Positions 42,571 through 52,800 of a DNA stretch of 64,000 nucleotides are shown one piece after another. Origin of the DNA: Hymenobacter mellowenesis (lineage in GTDB: Bacteria; Bacteroidota; Bacteroidia; Cytophagales; Hymenobacteraceae); assembly GCF_030581005.1 (NCBI RefSeq), contig NZ_JAUQSX010000003.1, positions 372,001 to 436,000 of the forward strand, read 5' to 3'. The notes under the pieces are model-generated. The model was not told the DNA's origin. It searched no databases and saw only the letters and a list, made by a program, of their open reading frames with translations. Each line of letters starts with the position of its first letter. Positions within the stretch are counted from its first letter, which is position 1. Made by a program: the position numbers and the translations under genes.

Positions 42571-45435
42571 ATGACGATACCCAATACCCTCCGCCGCACC
42601 CTGCTGACCGGGCTGACGCTGCTGACCTCGACCGTTGCCTTTTCCCAAGCGCCGGCCCCCACGTTGCTGGACGACTTCAACCGAGCCGACAGCCCCACGG
42701 TGGGCGCGGGCTGGGTGGAAACTGAAACCACAACCGGCACGGGTGCAGCCATTGTCAGCAACCAACTCAAGCTGAGCAGTGGGGTGCTGGGTAAGGATTT
42801 CGTGTCGCGGGACGTATCGGGCCGCTACAGCCCGGTGCTCCGTCAGAACGCCGACCAGTTGACGTGGTTGTTCAACATGCAGCAGTCGCGGCCCAACCCG
42901 TCAGGATTTGGGCCCAATAACTACGGGGCTGCCTTTGTGCTGGCGGGTAGTGCGGCCGACTTCACGACGGGCAATGGGTACGCCGTGGTGTACGGGAACG
43001 CGAGCCAGCCCGACAGTTTGAAGCTGGTGCGCTACACGGGCGGGCTGGTGGGGCCTACCAATCTGCGCACACTGGCGGCGGTGAGCGTGCCAGCGGCCAC
43101 AGGTGCCACAACTGGGCCGGCGCACACGGTGCGGGTGCTGTACGCGCCGGACGAAGACAATTGGACGCTGGAAGTGAGCGCCAACACGACCAGTTTTGAC
43201 GACCCGACCACCGCGACCTACGCGCGCATCGGGGTGCGCAAGGACTCTTCGCTGGCTACCACGGCGCTGCCTTGGGTGGGCTGCTTCTGGAACCATGCGA
43301 CCACAGCGGCCGAGAATGCCATTTTTGACAACATCTACGTGACGGCGCCCTGCACGCTGGGGCCAGCGCCGACGCAGGGCGCAACGGCGGCCGTGACGTC
43401 CAACCTGACCAGTTCTGGGGTAACGCTGAGTTGGACGGCGGGCAACGGGACCGGGCGCGTGGTGGTGGTGAGACCCGCCAGCGCAGCGGCCACCGCGCCG
43501 ACAGACGGCAGCGTGTACAACGGCAACGCCAACTTCGGCAGCGGCTCGGGACTGGGGACCGGCGGCTTCGTGGTGTATGCGGGAACGGGCACTACGGTGA
43601 ACGTGACGAACCTGCAGCCGAACACGGCTTACGCCTACCAAGTGTACGAACTGCTGGGCACGGGTTGCACGACCAACTACTTGCAGGCGACGCCAGCCAC
43701 GGGCACCTTTACTACGGCGCCGTGCGTGCTGGCAGCCTCGCCAACGGTGGCGACGAGCAACGGCACGGCGACGGCCGCCGGGCGCACGTCGGCCACCTTT
43801 GGCTGGACGCCGGGCAACGGGGCCAATACGTTGGTGGTGGTGCAGCCGACCGGGCCCGTGGGGGCCTTTCCGGCGAATGCGACGGGCTACACGGCCAGCA
43901 CCAGCTACGGCGGAGGCAGCGCGTTAGGCGGTGGGGCGTTCGTGGTATACGCCGGCCCGAGTACGACGACCAGTGTGACGGTGACGAACCTGGTGCCCGG
44001 CACCCAGTATCGGGTGACGGTGTTTGGTTACAACGGCGCCGGGTGCTCGGCCAATTACATGACGTCCTTCTTTGCCACGGTGGTGTACGGGGTGCCGGTG
44101 CCGCCGGTGGGAACGTTGCTGCCCTTCCGCGGGAACATCCACGCGCATAGCAGCTACTCGGACGGCAACCAGGACGGGCTGGCGGTGACGCCCCTGCAGG
44201 ACTTTCAGTACGCGGCGGCCTCGCTGCATTCGGACTTTCTGGGCATCTCGGAGCACAACCACGCCGGCGCGGGGATGAGCCTGCCCAACTACGCGCGCGG
44301 GCTGACACAAGCTGACCAGGCCACAACGAGCAGCTTCGTGGCGCTGTATGGAATGGAGTGGGGCGTGATTTCAGGCGGAGGCCACGTAGTGGTGTATGGC
44401 GTGAACCAGCTGCTGGGCTGGGAGCCGGGCAACTACGACGTGCTCACGCCCCGCAATGATTACCAGGCGCTGTTCCGCGAAGTCAACCGTAGACCGGGCG
44501 CATTCGCCACCCTGGCTCATCCCAACCGCACGGATTATGGCAACCTGGCCGGTACGGCTCTCAGCCCGCGCGCCGACTCGGCCATCGTGGGCACGGTCCT
44601 GCGCTCGGGGCCGGCCACGTCAACCAATACCAATTACACCAACCCGTCGCGCGGCAGCTACACGCCCTATTTTCAGACACTTCTGGCCAAGGGCTACCAC
44701 GCGGGCATCACCATTGACCACGACAATCACAACACTACCTTCCTGCGCACGGCCCAGAGCCGGCTGGTGGTGCTGGCACCTGCGCTGACCAAGGCCGACA
44801 TTATGGACGCACTGCGGCAGCGGCACTTTTATGCGTCGGATGACTGGAACGCGGAGGTGACCTTCACGCTGAACAGCCAGCCCATGGGGTCGATTTACGC
44901 TGACCAGGTGCCGGCCTCGATGAGCGTGAGCGTGAGCGATGCTGACAACGAGCCGGTGAGCTCGGTACAGGTATTGCGCGGGGTGCCGGGCAGCGGGGGC
45001 AAGCCCGTAGTGGTGGCCACGGCGGCGGCCGGGGCGACAGCGCTGAGCTACGTGGACCCGCAGGGCGTGAACACGACGGCCTATTACTACGCGGTGGTGG
45101 CACAAGCAGACGGAGACAGCATCGTAACGTCGCCCATTTGGTACACACGACGCATCATCACGGCCACGACGCCCGGGGTCGAGGAAGTGGCTTTGACGGT
45201 TTTCCCGAACCCGACGGCCGGTACGGCTACGTTATCCTATTTCTTGCCCGTGGCCAGCGCAGTGCGGGCGGAGGTGATGGACGCATTGGGCCGGCGGGTG
45301 GAGGTCCTTGCAACTGGCGAGCAGCAGGTAGCTGGACCTCATACGCTCACTGTGCCAGCTCTGGCGCCTGGGCTGTACACGGTGCGGGTGGAATATGGTA
45401 GTGGGACGGCTTACCGGAAGCTAGTGGTCAACTAG
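42571..45435 (+). CDS. T9SS-secreted PHP-domain phosphoesterase-like protein
   Basis: A 954-residue protein; ATG 42571 gives a proper signal peptide (ends AFSQ, ~26). Residues ~30-255 are a lamin-G/concanavalin-like domain (LLDDFNRADSPTVGAGWVE). Two FN3-like domains follow, both with the same SGVTLSWTAGNGTGRVVVV-type strand. Residues ~515-770 form a PHP domain: NIHAHSSYSDG (His524, His526), GISEHNH (His562, His564), ATLAHPNRTD and TIDHDNHN provide the metal-binding set. The C-terminus is a T9SS sorting domain (VFPNPTAGTATLSY ... GLYTVRVEYGS). Secreted PHP enzymes may act on phosphate esters or nucleotides outside the cell. Confidence 0.85.
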   Translation: MTIPNTLRRTLLTGLTLLTSTVAFSQAPAPTLLDDFNRADSPTVGAGWVETETTTGTGAAIVSNQLKLSSGVLGKDFVSRDVSGRYSPVLRQNADQLTWLFNMQQSRPNPSGFGPNNYGAAFVLAGSAADFTTGNGYAVVYGNASQPDSLKLVRYTGGLVGPTNLRTLAAVSVPAATGATTGPAHTVRVLYAPDEDNWTLEVSANTTSFDDPTTATYARIGVRKDSSLATTALPWVGCFWNHATTAAENAIFDNIYVTAPCTLGPAPTQGATAAVTSNLTSSGVTLSWTAGNGTGRVVVVRPASAAATAPTDGSVYNGNANFGSGSGLGTGGFVVYAGTGTTVNVTNLQPNTAYAYQVYELLGTGCTTNYLQATPATGTFTTAPCVLAASPTVATSNGTATAAGRTSATFGWTPGNGANTLVVVQPTGPVGAFPANATGYTASTSYGGGSALGGGAFVVYAGPSTTTSVTVTNLVPGTQYRVTVFGYNGAGCSANYMTSFFATVVYGVPVPPVGTLLPFRGNIHAHSSYSDGNQDGLAVTPLQDFQYAAASLHSDFLGISEHNHAGAGMSLPNYARGLTQADQATTSSFVALYGMEWGVISGGGHVVVYGVNQLLGWEPGNYDVLTPRNDYQALFREVNRRPGAFATLAHPNRTDYGNLAGTALSPRADSAIVGTVLRSGPATSTNTNYTNPSRGSYTPYFQTLLAKGYHAGITIDHDNHNTTFLRTAQSRLVVLAPALTKADIMDALRQRHFYASDDWNAEVTFTLNSQPMGSIYADQVPASMSVSVSDADNEPVSSVQVLRGVPGSGGKPVVVATAAAGATALSYVDPQGVNTTAYYYAVVAQADGDSIVTSPIWYTRRIITATTPGVEEVALTVFPNPTAGTATLSYFLPVASAVRAEVMDALGRRVEVLATGEQQVAGPHTLTVPALAPGLYTVRVEYGSGTAYRKLVVN

Positions 45436-46112
45436 TTGGAGCGCCTTAATGAGGGCTCGGTGCTCCCGCTGCGGAGAGTCCATTTTGCGAGAATCAGAAA
45501 AATATTAGTCGGCTCCGCAAGAAAAATGAGCTAGCTGCTTGACTTCTCGCAAATTCCCTCCTATCTTATTAATGAGGGTTGGGTACAGCAACTCCCCTCA
45601 AAGGTCTTTTCGCGGGGTTTCGTACTGGACGACAACCCCGAGCAGTTGCCTAACCAGCTCCTAGGCTGGTCCGCGGGTCAATAATCCCTGTATCATTCAT
45701 GATTCGCGGACTGGGAGCAACGTTTTTCCAGACTTGTGACGACTCCCATTTGCACCCCGTAGTATGGCGCGGTCATGTGCAGAGGCAGCAATAACAACTC
45801 AGTTCTCTTTGGGGGCAAGGGGGCTGACTTGTTTAGGCAGCAACCTGACGAGCTCACACGACGGCTAAAATTCGAGCTCACATGACGACGAGAATGACAT
45901 CATTTCGCCGACGAGGGGCACGTGCAAAGAACTGCAAGGCCCTCGTCGACAATCTATGCATCTAAACCGAGGTAGATAAATCTATGAGCGCGAAAGTGAC
46001 GACGTCATACAACTTGTCAGAATGAGAGTGGAGCCACACATGTCTTCGCCCGCAGATGCTCCGTGTTAGTATTCTTCTCGTGTCAACCTATGGAGAAGAC
46101 CCGATTGTAGTT
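45436..46112. other. Long intergenic segment, no gene seen
   Basis: 677 bases between the PHP gene and the convergent GmrSD-like gene. It has an imperfect direct repeat (CGAGCTCACACGACG and CGAGCTCACATGACG, near 45850-45890) and a 9-bp inverted repeat CGACGAGGG/CCCTCGTCG (45909-45917 and 45940-45948). Short open frames here lack coding character. It may be the remains of decayed genes. Confidence 0.5.
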
Positions 46113-47840
46113 TCAGGACTGCGAGAAGCTCCATCTCTTTTGTGCCCATTCGACCAAGTGATTGTGCCGACGTTGAATTTGCTTAGGTCCCCAGCGTTGG
46201 GACTCGTCCTCTTCAAAAAAGTCGACAATCTCCCGCTGCTGGGCCAATGGGGTTTGCTGGTAGGATTCTAGTTTCTTTGAGAAAGCGATGTTGCCAATAC
46301 TGCCGTTGTGGCTGCGGGTAATCAAGAGTAGGTTGCCCAGCAGGTTGCGGTGTTCCTGATTGAATCGCACGTCATGGTAGTTGCTGTAGCCGGGCTTGGG
46401 GTTCTGATTCTCGGTCTGGGGGGCGATGTGTTCAAGCTCGTTTAGGTTTACCTCTGAGGCGGCCACTTCGTAGCCCCGGCGCTGGAGATTTTGCTCGTAC
46501 TGCCACAGCAGATAGATGGCCCTTCGATTGGGGTAGGAAAGCGCTTCAAGACTCTGTATGAACGCCTCGTCGCGCCAGTACCACCAGTAGCCTGAGGAGG
46601 AGAGAAGGTTACTCAGCTTGCTCTCCAACGCGCGGGCATCGAGGGGCAAATCAAGTAGTACCTCATTCAGCCGGTCCGTTTCGCGTGCTCGGGAGTTGAT
46701 TAGCGCGAAGCGGAATACTAACTTTTCCAGCACGTGGCTGATTTTGATGATGGTAGGCCACACCTCCGAGAGCTTGTGGTCGCCCTCGTGCATCTGGAAG
46801 AAGGCTCGCAGTAGAAGCGGATACACTACGTTGGGGTAGGCGTCAAGACGCAGCAGGTTGGCTACTGCTGCACCGTGGATTGGGCGCTGATATTCTTCAA
46901 TGAAGGTGAACGCTTGACTCAACTGCTCGCAGAAATCCAATATGGTGCGGGCACTGATTTGCCCTTCCTTCACTCGTGCCTTCAGCACATGCAACACGGA
47001 GTCGTTCTGGTAGCCACCGTGCTGGGCATAGAAGTAGAAACGAAGGATATCGTCCTCAGAAAGCCCCATGATGTGAGGGGCGGATTTGAAAATATCCTCG
47101 AAACACCGGTGTACACGGTCAATGGCTCCCTCGGCCTCATCGGCTGGAAGTTTGAGGTAAAGTTGGTAGATGAAATAAGACTTCAACTTTTCAACATCGG
47201 TCAGTTGCCGGCCTCGGTCGTTTTGTAATTCGAAGAGCTGCGCAGCCTGCCGGGCGTCGCTGACCGTGAAGGTCGTGACTTGCGCTTGCAGCAGCGTGGT
47301 CAGCAGCCGGCCAGCGATGAGGGACACGTCCTCCTGCTCATTCAGCCACTCGGTGAAAAAGTCTACCGCTCGTGTCATCTTAGACTGCGCGGCGGTCGTG
47401 CTGCCGCCCACGAGTCGGCGCTCGTTATTCACGGCCCTTTCCAGCAGGCGTTCAAAGATGCGCTGGTCGTAAGCTACCGCCAGCAGCCGGGGCACGCCAG
47501 CCCGTAGAAGCACTGCCCGGGCCTGCCCAGATAATGCAGAGGCTTCGGTGGACAAGTGCGGCAACGCGGCGGCAGTAAATAACATTGCCGTGGTGAGACG
47601 TTGCTGACCGTCAATAAGCCCGGTTCGCCCTTCGCGAGTTGGTTCGAACAAGAAGTGGCCCAGGTAGTAGTGGTGCTCGTGCGCGTAGGCGCTATCCGCC
47701 TGTTCCTGCAAGTCATCTACGAATATCTGCCACTCGTTTCGGTCCCAACTGTAGGCTCGCTGGTAGCTGGGGACGCGCAGGCGCACATCGCGCTCAATTA
47801 GTAACTCGCGTAGAGTGTAGGTGAGGTTGTCAGTGGACAT
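46113..47840 (-). CDS. GmrSD-type modification-dependent restriction enzyme (DUF262 + DUF1524)
   Basis: A 575-residue protein from ATG 47840. The N-terminal DUF262 ParB/Srx-like NTPase domain shows VPSYQRAYSWD and GLIDGQQRLTT (residues 77-81 DGQQR), with FELQNDRGRQLTDVEKLKSYFI downstream. The C-terminal DUF1524 HNH-type nuclease has LEHIAPQ (~470-475) followed by HRNLLGNLLLITRSHNGSIGN and FSKKL. Fused GmrSD proteins cleave phage DNA with modified cytosines such as glucosylated hydroxymethylcytosine. It stands alone and is divergent from the PD-(D/E)xK gene, 126 bases apart. Confidence 0.9.
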   Translation of the reverse strand: MSTDNLTYTLRELLIERDVRLRVPSYQRAYSWDRNEWQIFVDDLQEQADSAYAHEHHYYLGHFLFEPTREGRTGLIDGQQRLTTAMLFTAAALPHLSTEASALSGQARAVLLRAGVPRLLAVAYDQRIFERLLERAVNNERRLVGGSTTAAQSKMTRAVDFFTEWLNEQEDVSLIAGRLLTTLLQAQVTTFTVSDARQAAQLFELQNDRGRQLTDVEKLKSYFIYQLYLKLPADEAEGAIDRVHRCFEDIFKSAPHIMGLSEDDILRFYFYAQHGGYQNDSVLHVLKARVKEGQISARTILDFCEQLSQAFTFIEEYQRPIHGAAVANLLRLDAYPNVVYPLLLRAFFQMHEGDHKLSEVWPTIIKISHVLEKLVFRFALINSRARETDRLNEVLLDLPLDARALESKLSNLLSSSGYWWYWRDEAFIQSLEALSYPNRRAIYLLWQYEQNLQRRGYEVAASEVNLNELEHIAPQTENQNPKPGYSNYHDVRFNQEHRNLLGNLLLITRSHNGSIGNIAFSKKLESYQQTPLAQQREIVDFFEEDESQRWGPKQIQRRHNHLVEWAQKRWSFSQS

Positions 47841-47966
47841 GAGTCGGTCAGTAGACCTCAAATATATCGGTTCGTAACAACTCGGTTTGGCACCCGAAGC
47901 GCAACGGACATACCTTGAGGGCAAAACCCCCTGAGTATAGTACACAAATCTTCGTTTTTTAACTGC

Positions 47967-49826
47967 ATGGCCGACATCACTGGTGAACTCGAAAAGTTCG
48001 TTGCCGCCCTAAAGGGCATCTTGGCTAACTCGTCGACCTCAGAGGTCACTGAGATGCTTTACGCCACGCGCCTGCGGGTCGCAGGTACTGGAAAACAAAT
48101 GCCTCCGGGCCTCACCGGGCTGGAGTCGCCTGCTCGGCAAAGAGCATTTCTGCTGGGTTTGCTGCTGGCAACCGAAGAGCCTGCTGAACCCCGTGATTTT
48201 GGGTTCGCTGAATGGAGTGAATGCGTAACCCTTCTGAATAGCGCATTTGGAATATATGAGGGACTCTTCCTGCCTGACCAGCCTGGTGAGCAATCGGAGG
48301 ATTGGTGGCGTGCGCGCGAAGTTGCCGGACCGGTATTCATGCACTACTTCAACACCAGCTTGATTGCGAATATTGAGCAAATCAAGGAGCGCATCCGTGC
48401 TTATTGCACCCCCTTCGACACCCAACTCGTGCAGGCCATCGGTATTTCAGCCAGTGACTCGCTAGCGATAATGGACTTCATTGCTCAGACCATGGAGGGC
48501 AATATGCGGACCATGATGAAACTGCAATCCAAACTGGAAGGCGAGCAAAAGCGCCTTTTCGAGAGTGGGGATTTCATGCGGCGTGACGACCCGGATTATC
48601 GGAACTTACTGCGTAAGAATTACCCCATAATTTATGGTTATTTCTCGAGGTACGAACGGCAGGGGCAAATATCACGCACTGACATTGAAGCAGTATTCCC
48701 TACGCAAGCCGGGGCCTTTTGGGAGCGTTACGCCGTCAGCCGGGGGGAGGGGGACACCTTGAATTATCCTACTGAAGACTCAATATTTGATTTCAAGCCC
48801 TTGATAGTCTTGGACGATGAGTATGCCAGTTGCCCCGTTGCCAATAATTTGTTCGAGGCAGTCCTTCGTACCTGCGAGGGTGCGCTGGCCACAGGCCCTG
48901 ACCGAAGACGAGTCTTCACGTATCGCGATAATGTGCTGGAAAGGGAAGGAGAAGCCCAGTTCAGGCGGTTGTTGGGCAAGGACGGCCAAGTATTCAGTAC
49001 AGTATTTGAGACCCCGAAGGCGCACAAAGAACACGATTTGTTGCTGGTGGCGGGGAATGTGGTTGTAGTAGTGGAAGCGAAGGCCAGCCCGCCTGTTGAG
49101 CCGTCGCGCACGCCGGAAAGAGCGTTCGAGCGGCTGCGGCAAAGTTTCCGAAAGGATTCAGGTATTCAGCACGCATTTGAGCAAGCAGCTACAATACAGC
49201 GTCGCCTGACTGCTGGTGAAGAGGTGCCGCTTTATTCCGACAAGGGGGAATTAGTAATCACGCTCAAACCTGAGGAACATACTGAATGCTTCTGCGTCTG
49301 CTTGACCCGTGACGACTTCGGTCACTTGGCTACTAATCTGAGCCTGCTACTTGAAAAGGACCCGGCGGAGCCGTATCCTTGGGCCGTCAACATCTGGGAC
49401 CTAGAAGCCATGGCGGACGCCTGGTCTTTCTTAGGGTGGGATTTCAGCAAGCTGACAGAGTACCTGCGCCAGCGTCAGGAGGTGCAGGGCCGAGTACTAG
49501 GGAGCGATGAGTTGGAGTTCGTCGGTTCATTCATCCATCACGGTAGCTTGGACTCTGGACTCAAACGAGGGCTGGACTTCGTGCAGTTGAACCCCAACTA
49601 TTCGGATTTCTTCGATGAACTCTACGACCACCTCAAGTATGGTGCACCGGCTCCCGACCACGAGCTCATTAAACCTTCCGTGATGGACTGGAGAGATAGT
49701 CTGAAGGCTGGTAAACCGGTCTTTTTGAATGAACTAGGGTCAAAGGCAGCACCAAAAAAGCCAGGGCGCAACGACCCTTGTCCCTGTGGCTCCGGCGTGA
49801 AATACAAAAAGTGCCACGGCCGGTAA
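47967..49826 (+). CDS. PD-(D/E)xK nuclease-like protein with SEC-C zinc tail
   Basis: A 619-residue protein of unknown family. Residues ~320-380 contain a restriction-nuclease-like core: an upstream Glu (EGEAQF, ~329), Asp357 in KEHDLLL and Glu370-Ala-Lys372 in VVVVVEAKAS, the D-x(12)-E-x-K spacing of the superfamily. The N-terminal ~300 residues are helical with a FISR/TDIEAVFP-type segment. The last ~16 residues are a SEC-C motif (GRNDPCPCGSGVKYKKCHG), a small zinc knuckle that often recruits other proteins or ribosomes. It sits between GmrSD and a type I system, so a defence role is inferred. Confidence 0.75.
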   Translation: MADITGELEKFVAALKGILANSSTSEVTEMLYATRLRVAGTGKQMPPGLTGLESPARQRAFLLGLLLATEEPAEPRDFGFAEWSECVTLLNSAFGIYEGLFLPDQPGEQSEDWWRAREVAGPVFMHYFNTSLIANIEQIKERIRAYCTPFDTQLVQAIGISASDSLAIMDFIAQTMEGNMRTMMKLQSKLEGEQKRLFESGDFMRRDDPDYRNLLRKNYPIIYGYFSRYERQGQISRTDIEAVFPTQAGAFWERYAVSRGEGDTLNYPTEDSIFDFKPLIVLDDEYASCPVANNLFEAVLRTCEGALATGPDRRRVFTYRDNVLEREGEAQFRRLLGKDGQVFSTVFETPKAHKEHDLLLVAGNVVVVVEAKASPPVEPSRTPERAFERLRQSFRKDSGIQHAFEQAATIQRRLTAGEEVPLYSDKGELVITLKPEEHTECFCVCLTRDDFGHLATNLSLLLEKDPAEPYPWAVNIWDLEAMADAWSFLGWDFSKLTEYLRQRQEVQGRVLGSDELEFVGSFIHHGSLDSGLKRGLDFVQLNPNYSDFFDELYDHLKYGAPAPDHELIKPSVMDWRDSLKAGKPVFLNELGSKAAPKKPGRNDPCPCGSGVKYKKCHGR

Positions 49827-49836
49827 ACCACTGGGA

Positions 49837-52800
49837 CTATACCGCCTCGGCGTACTGGTTCACGCGCTCCAGCATCGACACCACCTCGCCAGCCTGCGTG
49901 GCATTGAACACGCCAAGCAGCCCATGCGCCGATACCTCCGTGAAGGGTGCCTCGAACAGTTTCTCGGTTTCGAGGAAGCCATTGCTGCTCAGGTACTGCA
50001 CGATAAGGTCGAGGAAGCGGATTTGCTGCGCGTTCAGCGAGGGCGTGTTGATGAAGGCGCTGAACGCCTCGCGCACGGCGGTGGCCTCTAGGCCCACGAT
50101 GGAGCGCACGAATTTGCCCAGCGGCTGCTGCCCGTAGGCGGCTTCGAACTGCGCCCGGGTGCCGACCTCGCCCTGCTCGAACAGCAGGTTTTCGAGCGCC
50201 AGCAGCTCGCCGGCCTCGATGGGCTGGTTGGTGCGCAGTTTGTGGATGGTGAGGTGGGTCCGCCGCTCCTGCAGGAACTGGGTCATGCGCTTGCGATACG
50301 CCTCCAGGCTGTTCGTTTTGGTGATGATGGCCTGGGGCTCGGCTACTGCCAGCACTTCGTCGTCGAGGTTGGTGTAGATGGGCGGGCGCTTGTCGGTCTG
50401 GATGAAGCGCATCAGGTGGCGCAGGTCGTGGCGCAGCTGCTCCAGCTTAACCAGCGGCACATCGGTCCAGTAAGCGGCCCCCTGCACCTGCTTGATGAGC
50501 GGCATCTTCTCGGCCACCATCGGGATTGTGGTACGCTTGGAGAGGGCGTCGGCCAGTGAGCGGGTTTCCAGCACGAGGTGCGCGGCGATGGAGCCATTCT
50601 TGAGCACGTCCAGCTCCATGGTGTAGCAGAGCTGGTCGAAGCGCTTGGCCAACTCGTCCTGCTCGGCCTCAAACACGATGGGGGCCAGATGGTCCATGAG
50701 TTCCTTCACGTCCAGCTCGTTGAGGGCGTTGAACTGGTGTACATCGCGGTACTTCTCCACCACGCGCCAATGCTGGCGCACCAGGAAGCTCTCGTCTTCG
50801 AGCAGCGTCACCTGCTTGTGCAGGTGCTGGCGCAGCTCGTCGGCGTATTCCTGGTGCTCCGGCTCCTCGTGCTTCTGCAGGGCGAAGATGAGCTTGAGGC
50901 GCTGGTCGAACAGGCGCTGCGTCAGTGACTTGCCTTGCCGGGCGTCGATGCCCTTGGGCTTCAGGTCGAAGAACTCGAAGTTCTCGCAGAAGTCGAAGAT
51001 GAGGAAGTTTTCCTTATCCTGGTTGTCGCCGAGCAGGCCGGGGCACAGGCGGGTGCCCCGGCCTATCATCTGCCAGAACTTGGCGCTGGAGCGCACGGGC
51101 TTGTAAAACACCAGGTTGACCACCTCGGGCACGTCGATGCCCGTGTCGAGCATGTCGACCGACACGGCGATGTGCGGGGTTTTGTCTTTCTCCGAAAACT
51201 CGTTGAGCAGGTCGTGGGCGTAGGTTTCGTAGTTGTCGATGACCTTGCAGAACCCGCCCTTGTACTGCGGATACTGCGCATTGAACCGCTCCTCAATGAA
51301 CTTGGCATGGGGGTGGCTGCGAGCGAAGATGATGGTTTTGCCTAGGCGGTCACCGCCGGCCACCTTCACGCCGTGCGTCATCAGGTAGGCCAGCACCTGG
51401 TTCACGGTGCCCTCGTTGAAGAGCCAGGTATTGAGCGCGCCGCTGTCGACCTCGTCGGGAAACTCGCCCGTGAGCGGGTTGGCAAACTTCTCCTCGTACT
51501 GCAGCTTCTCGGCCGGCGTCAGGTCGTGGTACTTGATGCCGTGGCGGTGGAACTTCAGCGGCACCGACACGCGCAGCGGCGGCACCAGGTAGCCGTCGCT
51601 CACGGCATCGTCCAGCTCGTAGGCGAAGGTGGGCACGCCCGGCTCCAGCCCGAACAGGTGGTAGGTGTCGCGGTCCCCTTCGGCGCGGGGCGTGGCGGTG
51701 AGGCCCACCCGGTAGCCGTCGAAATACTCGAAAATGGCCTTGTAGCGGTTGTACACCGAGCGGTGAATCTCGTCGAACACGATGAGGTCAAAATGCCCCA
51801 CGCCGAAGGTGCGCTGCTGCTGGTCGTAGCTCTGGTCGATGAGGTGAATCATCGTTTGGTAGGTGCTGAACACCACACGGGCCTGCTTGTGCTCCTTGTC
51901 CTTGGTCAGGTCGACGGCCGGCAGGTTGGGCAGGCTCTTGGTGAACGCCTTTTTGGCCTGAAAGATGAGGGCGTTGCGGTCGGCCAGGAACAGCACGCGC
52001 TTCGCCCAGCCGCACTTGCTCAGCACGTCGATGAGGGCCGCGGCGGTGCGGGTTTTGCCGGTGCCGGTGGCCATCACCAGCAGGGCCTCGCGGTGGCGGG
52101 CTTCCAGCGCCCGGCCCACACTGCGGATGGCTTCAATCTGGTAGTAGCGGTCGGCAATGGCGGGGTCGATGGGGGCCGTGGTGAGCGGCGAGCGGGTGGT
52201 ACGGCGCTGAATCAGGAGCGCTAACTCGTCCTTTTTGTAGAAGCCGTGCACGCGCCGGGGCGGGTACTGCGCGTCGTCCCAGAGCCAGGTTTCGAAGCCG
52301 TTGGTGTAGAACAGCACGGGGCGTTGCCCGTGCGAGCTAGCCAGGCAGTCGGCGTATAGCTTGGCCTGGTGCTGGCCCACCTTGGGGTCTTTGCTGGTGC
52401 GCTTGGCTTCCACCACGGCCAGGGGCTTGCCGTCGTCGCCCCACAGCACGTAGTCGATGCGGCCGGCGCCGTTGTGCTGGCCGTTGCCGGTGGGCATACC
52501 CGTCACCTTGTACTCGGCCACGTTGGGGCCTTCGGGGTCCCAGCCGGCTTCGGCCAGCAGCAGGTCGATGTAGAGCTTGCGGGTGATGGCCTCATTGGGG
52601 TCGGCCGGTGGCGGCAGCTTGGCGTGCGACTCCTTGGCGGCCTTCACGCGGTCGAGCTCGGCCTGGAGCTGCCGGTTCAGGTCCTGAGTTTGGCGGAAGG
52701 CCGCTTCGGCTTCCCGCAGCTTCTCCTGGTACCTGATGGCCGGCGCTTCCTGCGGCACCAGGGCCACGTCGAAGACCGGCACCGCTACCCGCTCGGTGCT

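Noticed and set aside
46056..46271. Small + strand open frame at the 3' end of the GmrSD gene
   Set aside because: It overlaps the C-terminal coding region in antisense and has no domain, signal or plausible promoter.
48039..48425. Antisense frame inside the PD-(D/E)xK gene as an antitoxin
   Set aside because: No start context or domain; the sense frame continues with clear nuclease and SEC-C motifs.
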